Below, in pieces: positions 53,242 through 56,914 of a stretch of 56,914 nucleotides of DNA. The stretch's first letter is position 1. Each line of letters opens with the position of its first letter. The notes under the pieces are model-generated. The model was not told where the DNA came from. It saw only the letters and a list, made by a program, of their open reading frames with translations, and made no database searches. This DNA is from an uncultured Muribaculaceae bacterium. GTDB lineage: Bacteria; Bacteroidota; Bacteroidia; Bacteroidales; Muribaculaceae. The stretch is taken from the NCBI GenBank assembly GCA_910587925.1, contig CAJUOC010000016.1, positions 1-56,914 of the forward strand. Reading direction: 5' to 3'. The position numbers were made by a program, and so were the translations under genes.

Positions 53242-56055
53242 TCAGAATGGCGGGCGTCCGCCGGGATGGCCGCCGCCGCGGGGTGCGCCGGGAGGCGGGC
53301 CGCCGGGGCCGAAGCGGTCGGCGTTGCGGTCTTTGGGCTGCTCGCCGGCGGCAAAGGTGGTAAACTTGTATGCGACGGTAAACATGAAGTACTGGCCGAG
53401 CGAGTTGGTGCGCACGTCGTCGATATAGTTGGCCGATATGGAGCGACGCACGTTGCTGTTCTGGCGCAGCAGGTCGTAGGCGCGCAGCGACAGGGTGAGG
53501 TTGCGGCCGCGCAGCAGCTGGTAGGAGAGGGTGGCGTTCCACATCCACACACGCTGGTCGTAGCCCTGGGAGTAGCCCGATGTGGCCGAGAAGTCGAGGT
53601 CGGTGTTGAGCACCAGGCCAAAGGGGGTGTAGTACGTGCCGTTGAGCGCGGCGCCGTATGTGTGCACGGTGCGGCCCGAGGCGGTCTGGAGCGAGTTGTG
53701 GACGGTCGAGAGCGAGTAGCGCGGACGCAGCTCTATCTCGGCGCTCTCGGGACGGAAGGCCAGCGCGGGGCGTATGTCAAAATTGAATGTCCCGGCGATG
53801 TTGCGCTCACCGTTGTTGAAGCCCACGGCGCGCGAGTAGTACAGCATCAGATGATTGTTGACGGTCCACGACTTATTGGCCAGCGGAAAGGATACCATAT
53901 TCATGGCGCGCACGTCCCACACGCCGTTGACGTTGGTATACGATGTGATGCGGCCGCCGGTGGTGGGGTCAAATGTGGTGCGCGACACGATGGAGTTTTG
54001 GTGCACGTTGGCAAATACCATCGCCATCACCGAGCGCTGGGCCTTCTGGTTGAAGTCGGAGTAGCGCATGCGTATGCCGTGGGTAAAGGAGGGGTCGAGC
54101 TCGGGGTTACCGACCACTATCTGCAGAGGGTTGGTCATATCGGCCACGGGCTGCAACTGGCTCATCGAGGGCTGCGAGGAGCGGCCGAAGTAGTCGATGT
54201 TGATCGACTGCGACTTGCCGCGGCGCCAGCGGTAGCGCAGGTAGGGGGCGTAGTTCCACACCCAGCGCTCGGGGATGTTGCGGGCCGAGTTGATCAGGTC
54301 GGTCGACTTGGAGCGCGAGGGTACCAGCGAGGCGCCCACGTCGATGGTGTGGGTGCGGCCGGTGTGCTTGAATCCGGCGCGGATGTCCTGGTTGAAGAAG
54401 TCGTTGCGGAAGCGGTTGGAGAGCTCGTCGGAAAACACGAGGTCGGAGCCGATGACGGGGTCGGCATCCCAGCCGCCGGGGAAGTCGACGGGATGGTCGT
54501 AGGTGAGACGGTCGGCATTGTTCCAGCGGTATTGCACGCGGTATGCCACGGTGATGAAGTTGCCGCGGCGCACGTCGCCGATGGGCTCGGTCCAGCTCAG
54601 GCGGGCCGATACGTTGTTGCTCCAGTTGCGGTTGTCGGTATAGCGGTCGGTGAGGTCGACGGAGTCCTGGAGGAGGTAAAACTTATTCCAGGAGTACGAC
54701 GACGAGTACTCGCGCACGTCGCTGAAGCGGTAGTTGGCAAAGAGCGAGAAGGCGCGCCCGGGCCGCGAGCGGAATTTATGGTTGTATATCAGCCGGCCGC
54801 CTGCCTCCCAGGAGTCGCCGCGGGAGTTGTCGCGGTTGCGGCTGGCTGTCACGGCCGTGCGCGAGGCGTTGCCGGCGCGGGTCAGGGCGGTGTCGACCGA
54901 CCATGAGTTGGAGTGGTTGTATGAGAAGTTGGGCCGGAAGTCGACGGTATTGAACGAGTCGGGCTGCCACAGCACACGCAGGTCGGCGCGCAGATTGTTG
55001 CCGATGTCGCGGGCGCGGCGGTAGGAGGAGTAGTACGATGTGGAGTCGGCAAAGAGGTACTCGCGCTCGGTGCTCTGGCGGGTGTCGCGGTCGGAGCGAG
55101 AGTACATCACGTCGCCGCCAAAGCGCAGGCGCTCGTCGCGGCCTACGTTGAAGTTGACGCCCAGGGCCTGGGAGGCGGTCACGCCGGTGGTGCCGCCGAA
55201 GCGGCGGAAGCGGCCCGAGGTGCCGTCGGTAAAGCCGAGGTCGTTGACATTGTTGGCGCCGCCGATTATGGTGACCTGGTTGCCGTCCCAGAAGCGGTTG
55301 ACGTTGAACGAGCCTTTGTAGCGGTCGTCGGTGCCGTAGCCGCCCTCGACGGTGCCAAACCAGCCGTTGTTCATGCCCTTCTTGACGGTAAGGTTGATGA
55401 CGGTCTCATCCTCGCCGTCGTCGACGCCCGTAAGGCGGGCAAGGTCGCTCTTGCGCTGCACCACCTGCAGCTTGTCGACCATATCGACGGGCAGGTTGCG
55501 CGAGGCCACCGTAGGGTCGTCGCTGAAAAACTCCTTGCCGTCGACCAGTATCTTGCTCACCGACTTGCCGTTGGCGGTGATGGAGCCGTCGCTGCTCACC
55601 TCGACGCCGGGCAGGCGCTTGAGCAGATCCTCGACCACGGCGTTGGGGCGGGTCTTGTATGTGTCGGCGTTAAACTCCACGGTGTCTTCCTTGACCGTGA
55701 TGGGGGTCTTGATGCCGGTGACCACGGTCTCGCGCAGCATGATGGAGCTCTCGCTCAGGGTGATGGTGCCGGCGTCGACGTCGGCACGCACACGCAGCGG
55801 TGTGAGCCGGGTGTCAAAGCCCACATAGCCGGTCTCGAGCAGATACCAGCCGGCTTTTACGTCTTTGATGATGAAGCGGCCTTCGGAGTCGCAGACGGCA
55901 CCCTTGACGGCAGTGCTGTCGCGGGCGGCGAGCAGGCGCACCGAGGCGCTTATGAGCGGCTCGCCGGCGGTGTCTTTCACCAGGCCTTTTACGGTATATG
56001 CCTCCGCGTATACGCACGCGACGAGGCACAGCAGCAGCAAAACAATCTTTTTCAT
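53242..56055 (-). CDS. TonB-dependent receptor-like outer membrane beta-barrel protein
   Basis: A 937-residue protein with a signal peptide (IVLLLLCLVACVYAEA). A carboxypeptidase-regulatory-like domain (TVKGLVKDTAGEPLISASV) and a plug-like domain (TRPNAVVEDLLKRLPGVEVS, SKILVDGKEFFSDDPTVASR) are followed by the barrel of the OMP_b-brl_3 type. The C-terminus is a Gly/Pro-rich tail (GGPPPGAPRGGGHPGGRPPF), unusual for a barrel end. The substrate is unknown. The ATG at 56055 sits at the predicted transcription start of its promoter, so its mRNA may be leaderless. Confidence 0.85.
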   Translation of the reverse strand: MKKIVLLLLCLVACVYAEAYTVKGLVKDTAGEPLISASVRLLAARDSTAVKGAVCDSEGRFIIKDVKAGWYLLETGYVGFDTRLTPLRVRADVDAGTITLSESSIMLRETVVTGIKTPITVKEDTVEFNADTYKTRPNAVVEDLLKRLPGVEVSSDGSITANGKSVSKILVDGKEFFSDDPTVASRNLPVDMVDKLQVVQRKSDLARLTGVDDGEDETVINLTVKKGMNNGWFGTVEGGYGTDDRYKGSFNVNRFWDGNQVTIIGGANNVNDLGFTDGTSGRFRRFGGTTGVTASQALGVNFNVGRDERLRFGGDVMYSRSDRDTRQSTEREYLFADSTSYYSSYRRARDIGNNLRADLRVLWQPDSFNTVDFRPNFSYNHSNSWSVDTALTRAGNASRTAVTASRNRDNSRGDSWEAGGRLIYNHKFRSRPGRAFSLFANYRFSDVREYSSSYSWNKFYLLQDSVDLTDRYTDNRNWSNNVSARLSWTEPIGDVRRGNFITVAYRVQYRWNNADRLTYDHPVDFPGGWDADPVIGSDLVFSDELSNRFRNDFFNQDIRAGFKHTGRTHTIDVGASLVPSRSKSTDLINSARNIPERWVWNYAPYLRYRWRRGKSQSINIDYFGRSSQPSMSQLQPVADMTNPLQIVVGNPELDPSFTHGIRMRYSDFNQKAQRSVMAMVFANVHQNSIVSRTTFDPTTGGRITSYTNVNGVWDVRAMNMVSFPLANKSWTVNNHLMLYYSRAVGFNNGERNIAGTFNFDIRPALAFRPESAEIELRPRYSLSTVHNSLQTASGRTVHTYGAALNGTYYTPFGLVLNTDLDFSATSGYSQGYDQRVWMWNATLSYQLLRGRNLTLSLRAYDLLRQNSNVRRSISANYIDDVRTNSLGQYFMFTVAYKFTTFAAGEQPKDRNADRFGPGGPPPGAPRGGGHPGGRPPF

Positions 56056-56059
56056 GATG

Positions 56060-56092
56060 CAAAATTACCCATTTTAGCCCGTACAAGCCAAA
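56060..56092 (-). promoter_or_regulatory. Promoter of the barrel-protein gene
   Basis: On the minus strand TTTG (56089-56092), a 21-bp spacer and TAATTTTG (56060-56067) match the consensus. Transcription is predicted at about 56055-56056, exactly at the start codon. Confidence 0.8.
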
Positions 56093-56126
56093 TTTTACCG
56101 ACCAAGCACCCGATTGTGCCGACCAA
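56093..56126. promoter_or_regulatory. Direct repeat of CCGACCAA with 21-bp period
   Basis: CCGACCAA occurs at 56098-56105 and 56119-56126, 21 bp apart, between two divergent promoters. The first is part of TTTTACCGACC (56093-56103), also present upstream of the adhesin-like gene. Two sites on one face of the helix could bind a dimer. Confidence 0.5.
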
Positions 56127-56132
56127 ACTTTG

Positions 56133-56140
56133 TAAATTTG
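56133..56140 (+). promoter_or_regulatory. -7 box of the small membrane protein gene
   Basis: TAAATTTG fits TAnnTTTG. It places the transcription start at about 56144-56147, at the GTG start (56145). No convincing -33 TTTG is at the usual distance. Confidence 0.55.
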
Positions 56141-56144
56141 CGCC

Positions 56145-56774
56145 GTGAAAGTATGGACTGCATCATCAAGAGGTAAAAATACCGAGAAAAAGAGCCGCCG
56201 CGGCGTGTGGCAGTCGCTCGCCATAGGCTCGGCCATATTCGTGGCCATCGTGGCTGTGGCGCTGGGGCTGTCGCTGCTCAAAAATACGGTGGTGGCCTGG
56301 TGGGTGCCGGTGCTCGCCGCCCTCACGCTGGCCACGGCCACGCTGCCTCTGACTCGCCGCCGGCTCTCCGACTGGCTCGGCGGCCGTGTATGGGGCGTGT
56401 GTGCCCACATGGTCGTGGTCGGCTCGCTCTCTTTCGCGCTGTTTCTGGGCGTCAACTTCTGGGGCGCCACCTCGACCGAGATTATCGACGGCACGGTGGT
56501 GGCCAAGGTGCGTCAGGAGCACACCCGCTACCGCCGCTCCGGCCGACGGGTGCGCGTCGCCGACGGCACTTACCACACCTGGCATGTGAGAGTGCGCTGC
56601 GGGCAGGGCGAGTTTCTGTCGCCGTCGATGGACTATGGCCGCTACCGCCGTATGCGCGTCGGCGCCAAGGTGCCCGTCGAGCTGGGCCACGGCCTGCTCG
56701 GATACAAGACCATACGCCTCGCTCCCCGCAAGAAAAATTTACCTAACAATAAGAGCTTGTTTAAAAACAAATGA
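56145..56774 (+). CDS. Small membrane protein of unknown function
   Basis: A 209-residue protein. A basic N-terminus precedes three hydrophobic segments (about residues 26-46, 49-66 and 85-105). The C-terminal soluble part has EIIDGTVVAKVRQEHTRYR and FLSPSMDYGRYRRMRVGAKVPVE, a small beta-rich domain. I do not recognise a family. GTG 56145 is the first start in frame; GTG near 56205 is an alternative. The last ~12 residues (NLPNNKSLFKNK) are encoded in AT-rich sequence that belongs to the repeat at the window end, so the original C-terminus may have been replaced. Confidence 0.6.
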   Translation: MKVWTASSRGKNTEKKSRRGVWQSLAIGSAIFVAIVAVALGLSLLKNTVVAWWVPVLAALTLATATLPLTRRRLSDWLGGRVWGVCAHMVVVGSLSFALFLGVNFWGATSTEIIDGTVVAKVRQEHTRYRRSGRRVRVADGTYHTWHVRVRCGQGEFLSPSMDYGRYRRMRVGAKVPVELGHGLLGYKTIRLAPRKKNLPNNKSLFKNK

Positions 56775-56785
56775 GAATACGTAGG

Positions 56786-56879
56786 TCTTGTGATTTTGAG
56801 AGGATTTTCATCTGAGTTGAAGGAGTGTACTTGATGTACACGACTGAAACGAAGATGGGAAGGCTCCAAAAGCACAAGA
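56786..56879. repeat. Long imperfect inverted repeat, possible mobile-element end
   Basis: TCTTGTG-TTTTG-GAG-type sequence at 56786-56830 is matched, with about two-thirds identity, by the reverse complement of 56836-56879. The centre GTGTAC-TTGAT-GTACAC is perfect. The whole segment from about 56735 is AT-rich and unlike the GC-rich chromosome before it. It may be the border of an insertion sequence or a MITE-like element that continues beyond the window. There is no transposase ORF in view. Confidence 0.5.
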
Positions 56880-56914
56880 TACCAAGGTAACATTTTAATC
56901 AAGTTCAGAGATAG

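Overview
The window looks like chromosome of a gut-type member of the Bacteroidota, order Bacteroidales. A GC-rich Muribaculaceae-like lineage is my best guess. The evidence is: several promoters of the Bacteroidota TTTG / TAnnTTTG type; SusC/SusD-type outer-membrane nutrient uptake genes; many lipoproteins with N-terminal lipobox cysteines; a gldE-gldD pair; a BtuG-type surface lipoprotein; an anaerobic sulfatase-maturase-type radical SAM enzyme; and little sign of strong Shine-Dalgarno sites. Family level is inference only. Most of the window is clearly GC-rich. About 21.85-24.53 kb is clearly AT-richer and carries a type II restriction-modification pair, which looks horizontally acquired.

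Layout. 1-1170: a noncoding repeat zone with a tandem array of ~52-bp units and a large perfect inverted repeat. 1171-8461: a susC-susD-susE-susF-like uptake operon without a linked glycosidase. 8597-10037: NfeD-like plus SPFH/stomatin-like membrane pair. 10118-10985: two complete copies of a composite repeat element related to the array at the window start. 11203-13627: gldE-gldD-phosphopantetheinyl transferase, translationally coupled. 13693-16031 (minus): two tandem phosphatidylserine-decarboxylase-like paralogues. 16168-21832 (minus): pckA, then btuG-like, btuB-like and a HAD phosphatase with overlapping start/stop codons. 22018-24401 (minus): BsuBI/PstI-type restriction enzyme and adenine methylase. 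24529-29966 (minus): envelope glycan operon (DUF4254-like, GT9, ruvB, flippase, GT4). 30106-30179 (minus): tRNA-Pro(GGG). 30393-35534: secreted protein, metallo-hydrolase (minus), lipid/peptide-type ABC exporter and a GH5 endoglucanase. 35538-39981 (minus): a coupled three-gene operon (DUF6057-like membrane protein, CxxCH-containing beta-propeller lipoprotein, Rid/chorismatase-like protein). 39993-51689 (minus): a large secreted carbohydrate-active block (GH43-like, duplicated LamG-like protein, GH128-like, FIVAR/ricin-like adhesin), whose members end in short beta-rich sorting-signal-like tails. 51944-56055 (minus): anSME-like radical SAM enzyme and a large TonB-dependent receptor-like barrel. 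56145-56774: a small membrane protein, then an AT-rich imperfect inverted repeat at the window end.

Together the genes describe an anaerobic glycan forager: glucan-type import, secreted beta-glucan and galactan hydrolases, B12 capture, sulfatase activation, gluconeogenic PEP carboxykinase and cell-envelope glycan assembly. The most unusual signals are the composite noncoding repeat element, the CxxCH/DUF6057/Rid operon, a B12-uptake pair without room for a riboswitch behind pckA, a promoter motif shared by two surface-protein transcription units, and two divergent promoters that imply leaderless mRNAs.
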